Origin: Clostridiales bacterium UBA3953
GTDB taxonomy: Bacteria; Bacillota; Clostridia; Oscillospirales; CAG-272
DNA: 42,967 nt
Assembly (NCBI GenBank): GCA_002385415.1
Contig: DGDL01000004.1
Coordinates: 2,755-45,721 of the forward strand
Direction: 5' to 3'
In this document: piece by piece, positions 15,619-26,100 of the stretch
Position numbering within the stretch: position 1 is the first letter of the stretch
Layout: the number at the start of each line of letters is the position of its first letter
Program-made: the position numbers and the translations under genes
Notes under the pieces: generated by a model
The model's input: the letters and a program-made list of their open reading frames with translations, nothing else
What the model was told of the DNA's origin: nothing
The model's database searches: none

Positions 15619-16986
15619 TTGAGCAAAAATACACCGCCCGAGCGCCGGCCGCCGACCAGCAAAAGCAAATCGGGCGTCAGCGCTCGCCCCGCGCAAAACA
15701 AATCTACCCCGCCGCGCCCCTCTTATCCCACAGGTACCATTCCGATACTGGCAATGCGCCCGAAAAGCGAATCGGTCAGAATGGAGGAGCCGGTAAACAA
15801 GTATTATCTTTCACTTTCAACCAAATACAAGATTTTGAAGCTGATGACGATAGTCGTGCTTGTCGCCTATTGCATCGGCATGATAACCATTTACCGCGAC
15901 GATATTACCGTTGAAAATTTCAGGTATATGTTGCGGGATTTTAACATAAATTCAACCAAATACACCGGTGAGTATGATAAAATATCATACAATGCGGGGT
16001 CCGACTCTCACTTTGCGCTCTTCAAAGGCGACCTTGCGGTCGTATCCCCCGACTCGCTTTATATTTACGGCATGTCCGGCCAGACCGAGATGAGCGAGAT
16101 GTTTAACCTGACCTCCCCGCAGATAGAGGCCTCCGACCGCTATATCCTGATTTACGATACAAGCGACACAAATCCGGTGTTTTCGGTGTTCAATACCTTT
16201 TCCATGCTTTACACCGAAAAGCTGACGAGGCAGATACACGCCGCCTCGGTCGCAGACAACGGCTATTTCGCGATTGCCACCCGCACCGAGGAATACAAGG
16301 GCGCGGTGTTTGTTTACAATTCCAGTTTCAAGCTCGTCAACAGGATATACAAAGATAAATATATTATGGATGTCGAGATGCGTTCGGACGGCGGCGAGGT
16401 GCTGGTGCTCTCGGCCTTTGACTCGGGCGGCGAGTGGTGCGGCGAGATTATGGCGGTCGCGCCGGGCTCGGACACCGCATCCATAACGATTACGGTGGCA
16501 GGTTCGATGCCCGTCAAAGCCTGCTACAGCCGGGACGGGGGCTTTGCGGTGCTGTTCGACAACTGCGTGATTTTCTACGACGCCGAGGGATTTGAGGTAA
16601 ACCGCTATAATTTCGGCAGCGAAATCCCCGTCACGTTCGGGATGACACCCTATTTTACGATGCTCGCTTTTAACAAAACCGTGCTCGGCAACGAGAAAAT
16701 CGTGCGTTTTTGGGACAGCGGCGGCAACGCCATCGGCACCGCGCAAATCGAAGGCCGGATTTTGTGCTCGGCGTCGGACACCTCCCGCTGTTATATCCAG
16801 ACATCCGGCCACTTGAGAATCATAAACCCTTATGACGGGACATACACATCAATTCCGACATCGCCGAGTCCCCTTGCACTGCTTGTATACTCCGACGGCA
16901 TACTGGTCATGTGCGGCCCGGACGCCGCAGTCGTCTATAACGTGGCCGGTGAAACCGATGCGGAGACGGAGGAGACGACCGGCTGA
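15619..16986 (+). CDS. DUF5711 family membrane-anchored protein
   Basis: A 455-residue protein starting at TTG 15619, justified by GGAGGTGAGG ending 7 nt upstream. The first 60 residues are Pro/Ser/Lys-rich and probably cytoplasmic. One membrane helix lies at about 73-91. The rest, about 95-440, is a repeating beta-strand pattern (short hydrophobic strands separated by Asp/Gly turns) that suggests an extracellular beta-propeller. The tail is acidic. This pattern matches DUF5711, a Clostridia family of unknown function. The gene is followed 48 nt later by cvpA. Confidence 0.8.
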   Translation: MSKNTPPERRPPTSKSKSGVSARPAQNKSTPPRPSYPTGTIPILAMRPKSESVRMEEPVNKYYLSLSTKYKILKLMTIVVLVAYCIGMITIYRDDITVENFRYMLRDFNINSTKYTGEYDKISYNAGSDSHFALFKGDLAVVSPDSLYIYGMSGQTEMSEMFNLTSPQIEASDRYILIYDTSDTNPVFSVFNTFSMLYTEKLTRQIHAASVADNGYFAIATRTEEYKGAVFVYNSSFKLVNRIYKDKYIMDVEMRSDGGEVLVLSAFDSGGEWCGEIMAVAPGSDTASITITVAGSMPVKACYSRDGGFAVLFDNCVIFYDAEGFEVNRYNFGSEIPVTFGMTPYFTMLAFNKTVLGNEKIVRFWDSGGNAIGTAQIEGRILCSASDTSRCYIQTSGHLRIINPYDGTYTSIPTSPSPLALLVYSDGILVMCGPDAAVVYNVAGETDAETEETTG

Positions 16987-17034
16987 CGGGCGAGTTGACC
17001 GAAATCATCCAAATCAGCGACGGAGAAAGCGATT

Positions 17035-17766
17035 ATGTCACTGCTTATTGACCTGCTGCTGCTTGCTATTATAGTGGTCTGTGCGGCTGTCGGGGTAAGG
17101 CGCGGGTTTGTCCGCACCATAATGGGATTTGTCACGTTTTTCGCTTCGATGCTCGGTGCGTGGTATTTTACAAAACCGGTTTCGATGTGGATTTCCGAGT
17201 CGTTTTTAGCCGAGCGGATAACCGACCCTATCGCGCAGTTTATAAGGCGGATGCTTGTACCCTCGCTTGAACCGAGCGAGGCCACGGCAAAGCTGTTTTC
17301 CGATATGCCGGAGGCGCTGTCCTCACTTCTCACGCGGTTTGGCACCGCGCCGTCCGTCGCGCAAAGCGTCGCGGCGGAGTCGGCCGATGCTGCCGGTGAG
17401 CTGGCAAAATTCCTTGCACAGCCGGCGGTGCGGGTCATATCCGACATGCTCGCGTTTCTTTTGCTTTTCTTTGGTATTTCGCTTGTGCTGTCGATTATTT
17501 CGGCTGGGCTCAACGCCATATTTAAGCTGCCGGTACTCAGCGCGCTCAACCGAGCCGCAGGGCTTGCGTTTGGCATTTTGGTCGGCGCGCTTTATGCCTG
17601 GGTCATCTCGTATGTACTGTTGTTGTCAGTACCTTATCTCACTCAAGTATTCCCCGACCAGTTTACACCGGCAACACTGTCTGATACAATTATAGCAAGC
17701 TGGTTTGCCGCAAACAATCCGCTGACACTGCTCGATATAGACATCATCGGCGGCGGACCCAAATAA
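17035..17766 (+). CDS. CvpA family membrane protein
   Basis: A 243-residue protein, larger than the usual 160-180. It starts with the CvpA pattern: LLIDLLLLAIIVVCAAVGVRRG, then VRTIMGFVTFFASMLGAWYF. Four helices are visible: about 4-22, 26-46, 137-157 and 177-203. The central insert, about 70-130, is soluble and Ala/Ser-rich. CvpA proteins were first linked to colicin V production and are associated with membrane or envelope stress. The precise role is open. GGAG lies upstream of the ATG, and clpE follows after 27 nt. Confidence 0.82.
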   Translation: MSLLIDLLLLAIIVVCAAVGVRRGFVRTIMGFVTFFASMLGAWYFTKPVSMWISESFLAERITDPIAQFIRRMLVPSLEPSEATAKLFSDMPEALSSLLTRFGTAPSVAQSVAAESADAAGELAKFLAQPAVRVISDMLAFLLLFFGISLVLSIISAGLNAIFKLPVLSALNRAAGLAFGILVGALYAWVISYVLLLSVPYLTQVFPDQFTPATLSDTIIASWFAANNPLTLLDIDIIGGGPK

Positions 17767-17793
17767 ATCCCATTCTAATAACAAGGAACAAAA

Positions 17794-20133
17794 ATGGAAC
17801 TTTGCTCTATATGCCATAAAAGAATCCCCGTGGTATTCATAAACAAAATCGAAGGTAACAAAACAACCACGGAGGGTATCTGCCTTAAATGCGCCCATGA
17901 AATGGGCATCCCCCTGGTCGAGAAAAATATCCGCGATATGGGGCTTACCGAAGAGGATATAGAACGCATGAGCCCCGAGATTGACCCCGACTCGCTGCCC
18001 GAGGGCACTATTATCGAAGTTGAGGAAGGCCAGGCTCCGGCTATAGACCTGAAAAAACTGTTCGGCAGCCTGCCATTTTCGGCATTTACCGATTTGCAGC
18101 GCCGCCGTGACTCGGACACACGAGCCGCGGGCAACCGCGACAAGCAGTCCGACAAACAGAAAGGCTCGGCGTCGCAGACAAAAGAGCCCCGCGAACAGAA
18201 AAAGAAATATCTCAGCCAATACTGCACCGACCTGACCAAAAGGGCGGCAGAAAACAAGCTTGACAAGGTCGTCGGGCGGGAGCGCGAAATCGAGCGGGTC
18301 ATTCAGATTCTCTGCCGCAGGCAGAAAAACAACCCCTGTCTTATCGGCGAGCCGGGCGTGGGCAAAACCGCTATAGCGGAGGCGATCGCCCAGAAAATAG
18401 CCTCCGGAGACGTGCCTTTCAAGCTGCGCGACAAAGAGCTGCATCTGGTGGACATGACCGCGATTGTCGCGGGCACGCAGTTCCGCGGGCAGTTTGAAAC
18501 GCGCATGAAGGGGCTTATCGACGAGGTAAAGGCACTCGGCAACGTGATACTCGTGATAGACGAGATACACAGCATAGTCGGCGCGGGCGACGCGGAAGGC
18601 AGCATGAACGCCGCAAATATACTCAAACCCGCCCTGTCCCGCGGCGACATTCAGGTTATCGGCGCGACCACGCTCACCGAATATCGCAAATACATCGAAA
18701 AGGATGCGGCGCTCGAACGCAGGTTCCAGCCTGTGATAGTCGAGGAGCCGTCAATGGAGCATACCGTTACAATCCTCGAAGGCATAAAGAAATACTACGA
18801 GGAATACCACGGCATACGGATTCCCGCCGAGATTCTCGACCGCGTCGTCACGCTTTCCGAGCGTTATATAACCGACAGGTTCCTGCCCGACAAAGCAATA
18901 GACCTGCTTGACGAGGCGGCGACCTATCGCGCGCTCAATTCCCCGGTCATCGAAAAGCTGGAGGAGGCAAAACAGGCGCTGGAAAAGCTCAAGGCAGACG
19001 AAGAATCGATCGCGTCGCTGGACGAAAGCGACAACACCGCGGTCGAACACAAATACCAGCTTCTTGCCGACCTTAAAGTGCGCAAAATAAACCGCGAAAA
19101 ACAGCTTGAGCAGTATGAGCAGGAGCGGCGCAGCATTGAGCTTACCGAAGAAGACCTCGCGCATGTCATAGAGGTCTGGACGGGTATTCCCGCATCAAAC
19201 ATAACCGAAAATGAGTTCAAACGCATCGACCGGCTCGAGTCACAGCTGCTTGAGCGCATCATCGGACAGGACGAGGCTGTATCCGCCGTGGTCCGCGCCA
19301 TCAAGCGCAGCCGCGCCGGCGTGCAGTACAAACGCAAGCCCGTGTCCTTCATTTTCGCCGGCCCGACCGGCGTCGGCAAAACCGAGCTGGTCAAAACGCT
19401 GGCATCCATACTTTTCGACACGCCCGATTCGCTTATCAGGCTGGACATGTCCGAGTATATGGAAAAACACACGGTTTCGCGCATACTCGGCTCCCCGCCC
19501 GGATACGTCGGCTATGACGATGCCGGCCAGCTTACCGAGAAGATTCGCCGCAGACCGTATTCGGTCATACTGCTTGACGAAATCGAAAAGGCGCATCCCG
19601 ACGTTCTCAACATCCTTTTGCAAATTCTCGATGACGGCCGCATAACCGACTCGCACGGCAAGACGGTCAACTTTGAAAACACTATTATAGTGATGACCAC
19701 CAATGCCGGCTCCAATCTCAACCTTAATTCGCTTGGGTTTGCCACCGTCGAGCAGTCAAAGCTGGATTCACAGCGCACCGAAAAGGCGCTGTCAGACTTT
19801 TTGCGGCCCGAGTTTCTCAACCGCGTGGACGAAATCATCACCTTCCGTCAGCTTGACGAGGGCGATTTCGTCAAGATTGCAAAGCTGATGCTGGACGACC
19901 TGGCAAAGGCTTTGAGCGAGCGTGGCATAAAGCTTGGCCACACCGATGCCGCCGCCGAGTTTATCGCCAAATCTTCATTTTCGACCAAATACGGCGCGCG
20001 CAACATGCGGCGCTATATCCAGCGCAACGTCGAGGACGCGATTGCAAATATAATCGTTTCCGACCACAATCAAAATATCTCGGTTATTTTGATTGACAGC
20101 GACGGGACGGAGCTTAAATTTGACTACAGATAA
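17794..20133 (+). CDS. clpE: ClpE-type AAA+ unfoldase with N-terminal zinc finger
   Basis: A 779-residue Hsp100 protein. In place of the usual Clp N-domain it starts with a zinc finger (Cys4, Cys7, Cys30, Cys33), the hallmark of ClpE. A charged linker covers about 100-140. The first AAA+ module has Walker A GEPGVGKT (185-192) and Walker B VILVIDE (251-257). A short coiled middle domain spans about 385-450. The second AAA+ module has GPTGVGKT (523-530) and VILLDEIEKAHPD. LGF at 647-649 is the loop that docks ClpP, so it probably unfolds stress-damaged proteins for ClpP degradation. ClpP is not in this window. No CtsR-type repeat is obvious upstream, but the gene sits inside a run without its own clear promoter. 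Confidence 0.9.
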   Translation: MELCSICHKRIPVVFINKIEGNKTTTEGICLKCAHEMGIPLVEKNIRDMGLTEEDIERMSPEIDPDSLPEGTIIEVEEGQAPAIDLKKLFGSLPFSAFTDLQRRRDSDTRAAGNRDKQSDKQKGSASQTKEPREQKKKYLSQYCTDLTKRAAENKLDKVVGREREIERVIQILCRRQKNNPCLIGEPGVGKTAIAEAIAQKIASGDVPFKLRDKELHLVDMTAIVAGTQFRGQFETRMKGLIDEVKALGNVILVIDEIHSIVGAGDAEGSMNAANILKPALSRGDIQVIGATTLTEYRKYIEKDAALERRFQPVIVEEPSMEHTVTILEGIKKYYEEYHGIRIPAEILDRVVTLSERYITDRFLPDKAIDLLDEAATYRALNSPVIEKLEEAKQALEKLKADEESIASLDESDNTAVEHKYQLLADLKVRKINREKQLEQYEQERRSIELTEEDLAHVIEVWTGIPASNITENEFKRIDRLESQLLERIIGQDEAVSAVVRAIKRSRAGVQYKRKPVSFIFAGPTGVGKTELVKTLASILFDTPDSLIRLDMSEYMEKHTVSRILGSPPGYVGYDDAGQLTEKIRRRPYSVILLDEIEKAHPDVLNILLQILDDGRITDSHGKTVNFENTIIVMTTNAGSNLNLNSLGFATVEQSKLDSQRTEKALSDFLRPEFLNRVDEIITFRQLDEGDFVKIAKLMLDDLAKALSERGIKLGHTDAAAEFIAKSSFSTKYGARNMRRYIQRNVEDAIANIIVSDHNQNISVILIDSDGTELKFDYR

Positions 20134-20144
20134 CCGTATTGTCT

Positions 20145-20176
20145 CGGGACGACGGGACGCTTTGCCCGCCGTCCCG
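20145..20176 (+). other. Stable hairpin between clpE and the pseudo-ATPase gene
   Basis: CGGGACGACGGG (20145-20156) pairs with CCCGCCGTCCCG (20165-20176) with a single mismatch. No T-tract follows. It may lower expression of the downstream gene or protect the upstream mRNA end. Confidence 0.6.
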
Positions 20177-20220
20177 CTGGCTTATTGACGACAAACGACC
20201 GGCACAGGACACAAATATAT

Positions 20221-23013
20221 ATGAAACTGCGATTTTACGACAAAAGCATATCGCAGCTGTGCGCGATGCTTGCAACCGACCCGAATATAGGGCTGACGCG
20301 CGAGGAGGCATTCGCCCGCTCGAAAAAATACGGGCTGAATACCATATATCCCATCCCGCGCGGCTCTTTTTTACTTTACCTGCGGCACATGCTGACCGAC
20401 TTTACGGCGCTGCTGCTGGTCTTTGCGGCTGCAGTAGCGGCCATATTCGAGGACACCCCGCAGACAATCATGCTGATAGTGATTTTGGCCGCCTATTATG
20501 CTGGTGCGATTTTTGCCTATGTAAAAGCGCAGAGAGTGCTCGAGCGCAACGGCTCTTATGCCCTGCCCACAGCGAAAGTCATGCGCGGCGGAAAGCTGTA
20601 TATGATACGCAGCGAGGAGCTTGTCCCGGGCGATGTGATTTTTGTTTCCGCCGGCGACATCGTGCCGGCCGACGCGCGCCTTATCCATTCGGACGGGCTT
20701 GCCGCACTGGAGGTCAACCTTACGGGAGCTATCAAAGCCACCCCGAAAGACGCGAATTTTCTCGAATACAGGGAGCTTTCGCCGGGCGAGCAGAAAAACA
20801 TGCTGTTTGCCACCACCATACTCACCTCGGGCACCGGGCGGGCGGTCGTCTGCGCGACCGGCGCGGACACGCTTGTCTGCGAGCTGCAGAAAAGCCCGCC
20901 CGTGGTATCGCACGAAAAGCTCTCGGTCATGACGGCTCTGAAAAAATTCTGCCGCTTTTGGAGCCTTTGCATGAGCGCGGCAATATTTCTTGTAACCGGG
21001 CTTGACCTTTTACTCGGGTTCGGCGAGCGCAGCCTGTTTGAGATTTTCATGGCCGGGCTGTCGCTTGCGGTGGCGTCGATGAGCGAGTTTTACACCGCGT
21101 TCGGCTATATTGTCGTGGCGGTGGGAGTTTTTGGCGCAGTGCGCAAATATCGCACTATAAATACCGGAGCGCTGATAAAAAACACCGCAAAACTTGAAAC
21201 CATCAAGAAAATCACCACGCTGATTGTGCCCCGCGAAGGCGCGTTTTCGGTGCGGGACACCCGGCTGGAGCGCGTCTGGACCGACGGCAAACTGTACGGC
21301 GCGGGCGGCATGCCGCTCGGCTCCGGGTGCGCCGACACCGTCAAATACGCGCTTATCTCCACCGGGCTTTACAGCGGGCGGCAGCTTGCCGCAAACAATC
21401 AGCGGTTTGAAAATATATACACCGCCGAAGAAGAGGCAATTATCCGCACCGCGGAAAAGCTGTCCCTTTACAATGTCGGGCTGGAGCGCAGCTATCCGAT
21501 TATAGAGCATGTCTCGGCAGGCGACGAGACGCCGGGCGGCGTAAGCGCGTTTGAAACGACGCTGGTCTATCACGAGGGAAATTACATAGTCGCGGTGCGC
21601 GGAAACCCCGAAAGCATCATATCCCGCTGCCGATACATTAGGGAGCGGGGCAAAATCGTGGAGCTTACACCCGCGCGCGCCACCGAGCTGCGGGTTGCCG
21701 CCTCGCTTGCACTCAAGGAATCCTATCGCGTCGTCGCGGTTGCGACCCGCTCGACGGTATACAACAACCTGCGCCGTATCATCACCTGTCAATCCGACCT
21801 TGTGTTTGAAGGATTTTTGCATTTCCGCGAGCCTATGTTAAAGGGCGCGGCACAGACCGTTGCAAGATGCAAGGCGGCGGGTATCAAAGTTATAATGTTT
21901 TGTGACGAGCCTGACACAAGCAACCGCTATCTGGCTCGCGCACTGGGTATTATCACCGATGACAGCCAGGCAATAACAGCCGCGCAGCTTTCAACGCTTA
22001 AAGAAGGGCTGCTGCGCGCGAACGTGCAGATTTACAGGCTTTACGAAGGTCTGAACATTGCTCAAAAACGGCTCATCCTCCGCTATCTGCGCGATGCAGG
22101 CGAGGTGGTCGGCGTGCTCGGTCACGAGCTTGACGAGATAATCTTGCTCAAGGAAGCCGACGTCGGAATCGCGCAAAGCGTGACCATCTCGGATAAAGCC
22201 GGCCGGGGCGGCATCGAGCTGCTCGGCCGCAACATACCGGTGTTCAGCAAAACCGGCAGCGAGCGGGTGGCGGGCGGCGAGGCGCTCAAGTTTGTCTCCG
22301 ACATAATAGTCAGCGAAGCCGACCGCAAAGGCGGCGGGGGGTTCAACGCCGTCGTGGAGGCTATAGGTCACGCAAAGGTCATATATCTGAATCTGTTGCG
22401 GATGACCAAATACATGATAATTTCCCAGTTTGCGCGTCTGTTTTTGGTGTTTTATTCGGTTCTCACCGGTGAGCCGATGCTCACGCCCGCACAGATACTT
22501 TTCTGCGGGCTTATCGTCGATTTTGCCGCGGTGCTTATCATCGCGTTCGAGCGCCCGACCGGCGACATTTTGAAACAGCAGGAGGAAACCGAACGCAAGC
22601 TGCGGCATCCGCTGCTTTCAAATCCTCAGTCGATTATATTCGGGCTGTTTTGGGCGGCGATAACCGTGCTTGCGGTGCGTATGCTCGCCGGCAGCGGGAT
22701 AATTGCCACCGAAAGCGACCGATATGCCCATGTGTTTTTCAGCTTTATATTGACCCAGCTGGTCACGCTTTCTGAAACTATGCGCGAGCGCAGTCTGTTT
22801 GTGCCGAATATCCGGCTAAACGGAGTGTTTTTGCTGACACTGGCGACAGTAGCGGCGTTTATTTTCGCCTGCACGCTTTTCCCGGGGTTCGGCATGCTGT
22901 TTGGCATATCCGCGGCGCCCGGCGGCCCCCTCTGGGGCGGTATTGCGGCGATACCGGCGCTGATGCTTGCCATATACGAAACAAACAGGCTGATAGCCGG
23001 CAAAGGCGAATAA
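20221..23013 (+). CDS. P-type ATPase-like membrane protein lacking catalytic motifs (pseudoenzyme)
   Basis: A 930-residue protein from ATG 20221 (AGGA about 12 nt upstream). The layout is that of a P2-type cation ATPase: N-terminal cytoplasmic segment, helices about 60-100, actuator domain 115-225, helices 245-305, N/P domains 310-715, C-terminal helices 725-925. Yet the defining residues are replaced. DKTGTLT is PREGAFS (337-343), so the phosphorylated Asp is Pro337. TGES is TGAI (168-171). The helix-4 PEGL is SEFY (288-291). GDGVND is GHELDE (634-639). DPPR is REPM (536-539). TGD is FCD (560-562). The nucleotide-site KGAPE is RGNPE (460-464). The frame is intact with normal codon use, so it is not a decaying gene. 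ATP-driven pumping by the usual cycle is ruled out by these residues; a regulatory, binding or scaffold role is inference. Confidence 0.85.
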   Translation: MKLRFYDKSISQLCAMLATDPNIGLTREEAFARSKKYGLNTIYPIPRGSFLLYLRHMLTDFTALLLVFAAAVAAIFEDTPQTIMLIVILAAYYAGAIFAYVKAQRVLERNGSYALPTAKVMRGGKLYMIRSEELVPGDVIFVSAGDIVPADARLIHSDGLAALEVNLTGAIKATPKDANFLEYRELSPGEQKNMLFATTILTSGTGRAVVCATGADTLVCELQKSPPVVSHEKLSVMTALKKFCRFWSLCMSAAIFLVTGLDLLLGFGERSLFEIFMAGLSLAVASMSEFYTAFGYIVVAVGVFGAVRKYRTINTGALIKNTAKLETIKKITTLIVPREGAFSVRDTRLERVWTDGKLYGAGGMPLGSGCADTVKYALISTGLYSGRQLAANNQRFENIYTAEEEAIIRTAEKLSLYNVGLERSYPIIEHVSAGDETPGGVSAFETTLVYHEGNYIVAVRGNPESIISRCRYIRERGKIVELTPARATELRVAASLALKESYRVVAVATRSTVYNNLRRIITCQSDLVFEGFLHFREPMLKGAAQTVARCKAAGIKVIMFCDEPDTSNRYLARALGIITDDSQAITAAQLSTLKEGLLRANVQIYRLYEGLNIAQKRLILRYLRDAGEVVGVLGHELDEIILLKEADVGIAQSVTISDKAGRGGIELLGRNIPVFSKTGSERVAGGEALKFVSDIIVSEADRKGGGGFNAVVEAIGHAKVIYLNLLRMTKYMIISQFARLFLVFYSVLTGEPMLTPAQILFCGLIVDFAAVLIIAFERPTGDILKQQEETERKLRHPLLSNPQSIIFGLFWAAITVLAVRMLAGSGIIATESDRYAHVFFSFILTQLVTLSETMRERSLFVPNIRLNGVFLLTLATVAAFIFACTLFPGFGMLFGISAAPGGPLWGGIAAIPALMLAIYETNRLIAGKGE

Positions 23014-23090
23014 TTTGGCAGCTTTCTGCAGAGGCATTTCCTGTGATAGGAATCTGTCCGAAAGTTTATATTAGATTCGTATAAATGCAA

Positions 23091-23119
23091 TACAAAAATT
23101 CATAAAACTGTGTTATAAT
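23091..23119 (+). promoter_or_regulatory. Promoter close to the activase start codon
   Basis: TATAAT (23114-23119) ends 7 nt before ATG 23127. The -35 region at 17 nt is only TACAAA (23091-23096), a poor match. No ribosome site is seen before the ATG, so a leaderless transcript is likely. Confidence 0.5.
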
Positions 23120-23126
23120 TGTCTTT

Positions 23127-26100
23127 ATGAAAATAGGGCTTGACGTCGGATCAACGACGCTTAAATGCGTCGTGCTCAACAGCGACAAAAAAATAATATA
23201 TAAATCATACGAACGCCATTATTCCGAGGTGGCGGAGAAAGTCACGGCGCTGCTCGAGCGGCTTAGTCGCGATCTCGGCATAGACCCGGACGAGCGTTTT
23301 GAGATTTGCGTTTCCGGCTCGGCAGGCATGGGCTTTGCCGAGCATGTCGGCATTCCATTCGTACAGGAGGTTTACGCAACCCGCATTGCGACCCTTCGCC
23401 TTGTCCCGGACGCCGATGTGGTGATCGAGCTGGGCGGCGAGGACGCGAAAATCCTGTTTCTCACCGACAAGGACGCCGGCGGCAAGTCCACCGGCGCCGG
23501 CATGGAAGTGCGTATGAACGGCTCGTGCGCGGGCGGAACCGGCGCGTTTATCGACCAGATGGCGACGCTCCTCGGCATCACGCCCGAGGAGCTTAACGCA
23601 CAGGCCGAAAAACACGAGAAAATATACACCGTTGCCTCCCGCTGCGGGGTTTTCGCGAAATCGGACATCCAGCCCCTGCTCAACCAGGGCGCGCGGGTTT
23701 CAGACATTGCGGCAAGCATCCTTTATGCCGTCGTCAACCAGACAATAGCCGGCCTTGCGCAGGGACGCAAAATAGAGGGCAACGTCGTATATCTCGGCGG
23801 GCCGCTGACCTTTTTGCCCGAGCTGCGCCGCAGTTTTGACAAGGTGCTCGGCATAACCGGCATCTGTCCCGAAAACTCGCTGTACTATGTCGCGGTCGGC
23901 GCCGCGGAGCTGGCATCGGTCGCCACTCCGCTCGGCAGCCATGCAGGCGACTCAAAAATGGCGCACCCCGGCATGACAATCTCGGAGCTTATCGGCGCGA
24001 TAAAGACCCGCAAACACTCCGGTGCATACATCCCCGCGCGCAGGCTGTTTGACACGCGCGAGCAATATGACGAGTTTAAAGCTCGCCACGCGAAAGCCAA
24101 AGTCGCGCGCAACCCCTCGCCCGAAACCTACAGCGGCGGCGCTTATCTCGGCGTCGACGCAGGCTCCACCACCGTAAAATTCGTTTTGACCGACGCGGAC
24201 GGCGCGATTCTTTACTGCGGCTACCGGCCAAATTCGGGCAACCCGGTTCAGATTGTTCGAAATTACCTTTTTGACATATACGAAAAATTCCCGGACATAC
24301 ATATAGTTTCATCGGCCGTCACCGGCTACGGCGAGGAGATTATCCGCGGCGCATTCAAGTTTGATTTCGGCATAGTCGAAACCGTCGCACACTATACCGC
24401 CGCAAAGCAGTTTCTCCCCGACGTGGATTTTATCATTGATATCGGCGGCCAGGACATTAAATGCTTCCGGATACGGAACGGTGCCATCGATAATATCTTC
24501 CTCAACGAGGCATGTTCGTCCGGCTGCGGGTCCTTTCTGCAGACCTTTGCGGGGGCGCTCGGCTACTCTATTGAGGATTTTGCAAATCTCGGCCTTTTTG
24601 CCGACCGGCCGGTCGATCTCGGTTCGCGCTGTACGGTGTTTATGAACTCGTCGGTCAAACAGTCGCAAAAAGACGGCGCTTCGATTGAAAATATTTCCGC
24701 CGGTTTGTCGATTTCTGTAGTAAAAAACGCACTTTACAAGGTTATCCGCGTTTCTGCGGCGACAATTGACGACGAGATGGGCAAAAACATCGTCGTGCAG
24801 GGCGGGACTTTTCTAAACGACGCGGTGCTCCGCGCTTTCGAGCAGGAGATAGAGCGCAATGTGGTGCGCCCGGACATCTCCGGACTGATGGGAGCATACG
24901 GTGCGGCGCTTTATGCAAAAAGCAAGTCGGAACCGTCCGGCAAATCGCAAATAATCACCGCGGACGAGCTGAAACAATTTACGCACGAGGTGCGCGCGGT
25001 GACTTGCGGGCTGTGCGGCAACAATTGCCGGCTGACCGTCAACACATTCGGCGGTAGCGAGCGCATACGCGGCAAGTTTATCGGCGGCAACCGCTGTGAC
25101 AGGCCGGTCGCAGGCTCCCAGCATACCGAACAGCAAAAGCTTGACGACATGTACGAGTACAAGCTCGAGCTGCTGCAGTCCTACATGCGGCCCGCAGACA
25201 GTCCCGGCAGGCGCGGGAAGATAGGCATACCGCTCGGGCTGAACATGTACGAGCTGCTCCCCTTCTGGCACACTATTTTAACCAAGCTGGGGTTTGAAGT
25301 GGTGGTATCGCCGCCATCCAACCGCAAGATTTACCTTGCCGGACAGCTTACTATCCCATCCGATACGGTGTGCTTTCCCGCAAAACTTATACACGGCCAT
25401 ATCGAGTGGCTGCTTTCGCAGGGTGTCGAGGCTATTTTCTACCCCTGCCTCACCTATAACTTCGACGAGGGGCTGGGCGACAACCATTACAACTGCCCCG
25501 TCGTGGCATATTATCCTGAGGTCATAGGCGCCAATGTCCCCGGACTGCAGGACCTTTCATATATAAACGACTATTTCGGCATACACCGCTCCCGCGACTT
25601 TGTCAAAAAGTTCGCGCAGGCGATGCGAAAGTATTTCCCGGATATAACCGACAGCGAGACCCGCGAAGCGGTGCGCGCCGGCTATGCCGAATACAAAGCG
25701 TATATGAAGCGCATCCGCGAATATGGCACCAGGCTTATAGAATCGGCTCGCGAGCGGGGCAAGCGCATTATAATACTTGCCGGCCGTCCCTATCACGTCG
25801 ACCCCGAAATCAACCATGGCATAAACCGGCTTGTCACTTCGCTCGGCGCAGTGGTGGTCACCGAGGATGCCGTGAGCTGGATGGTGCCGAAATTCAAGGT
25901 GGGCGTGCTTAACCAGTGGACATATCACTCGCGGCTGTATGCGGCGGCCAAATATGCCGCCGAGCACGGCGACGTCGACCTTGTCCAGCTCGTTTCGTTC
26001 GGCTGCGGCGTGGACGCGATAACCACAGACGAAGTACGCGCCATACTTGAGAGCGCGGGCAAGATTTACACGCAGATTAAAATTGACGAGATTACCAACC

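Noticed and set aside
17626..18570. 314-codon open frame on the minus strand
   Set aside because: Covers the end of cvpA and the start of clpE in antisense; no domain pattern.
20221..23013. Functional cation-pumping P-type ATPase
   Set aside because: The phosphorylated Asp and the TGES and GDGxND motifs are all absent.
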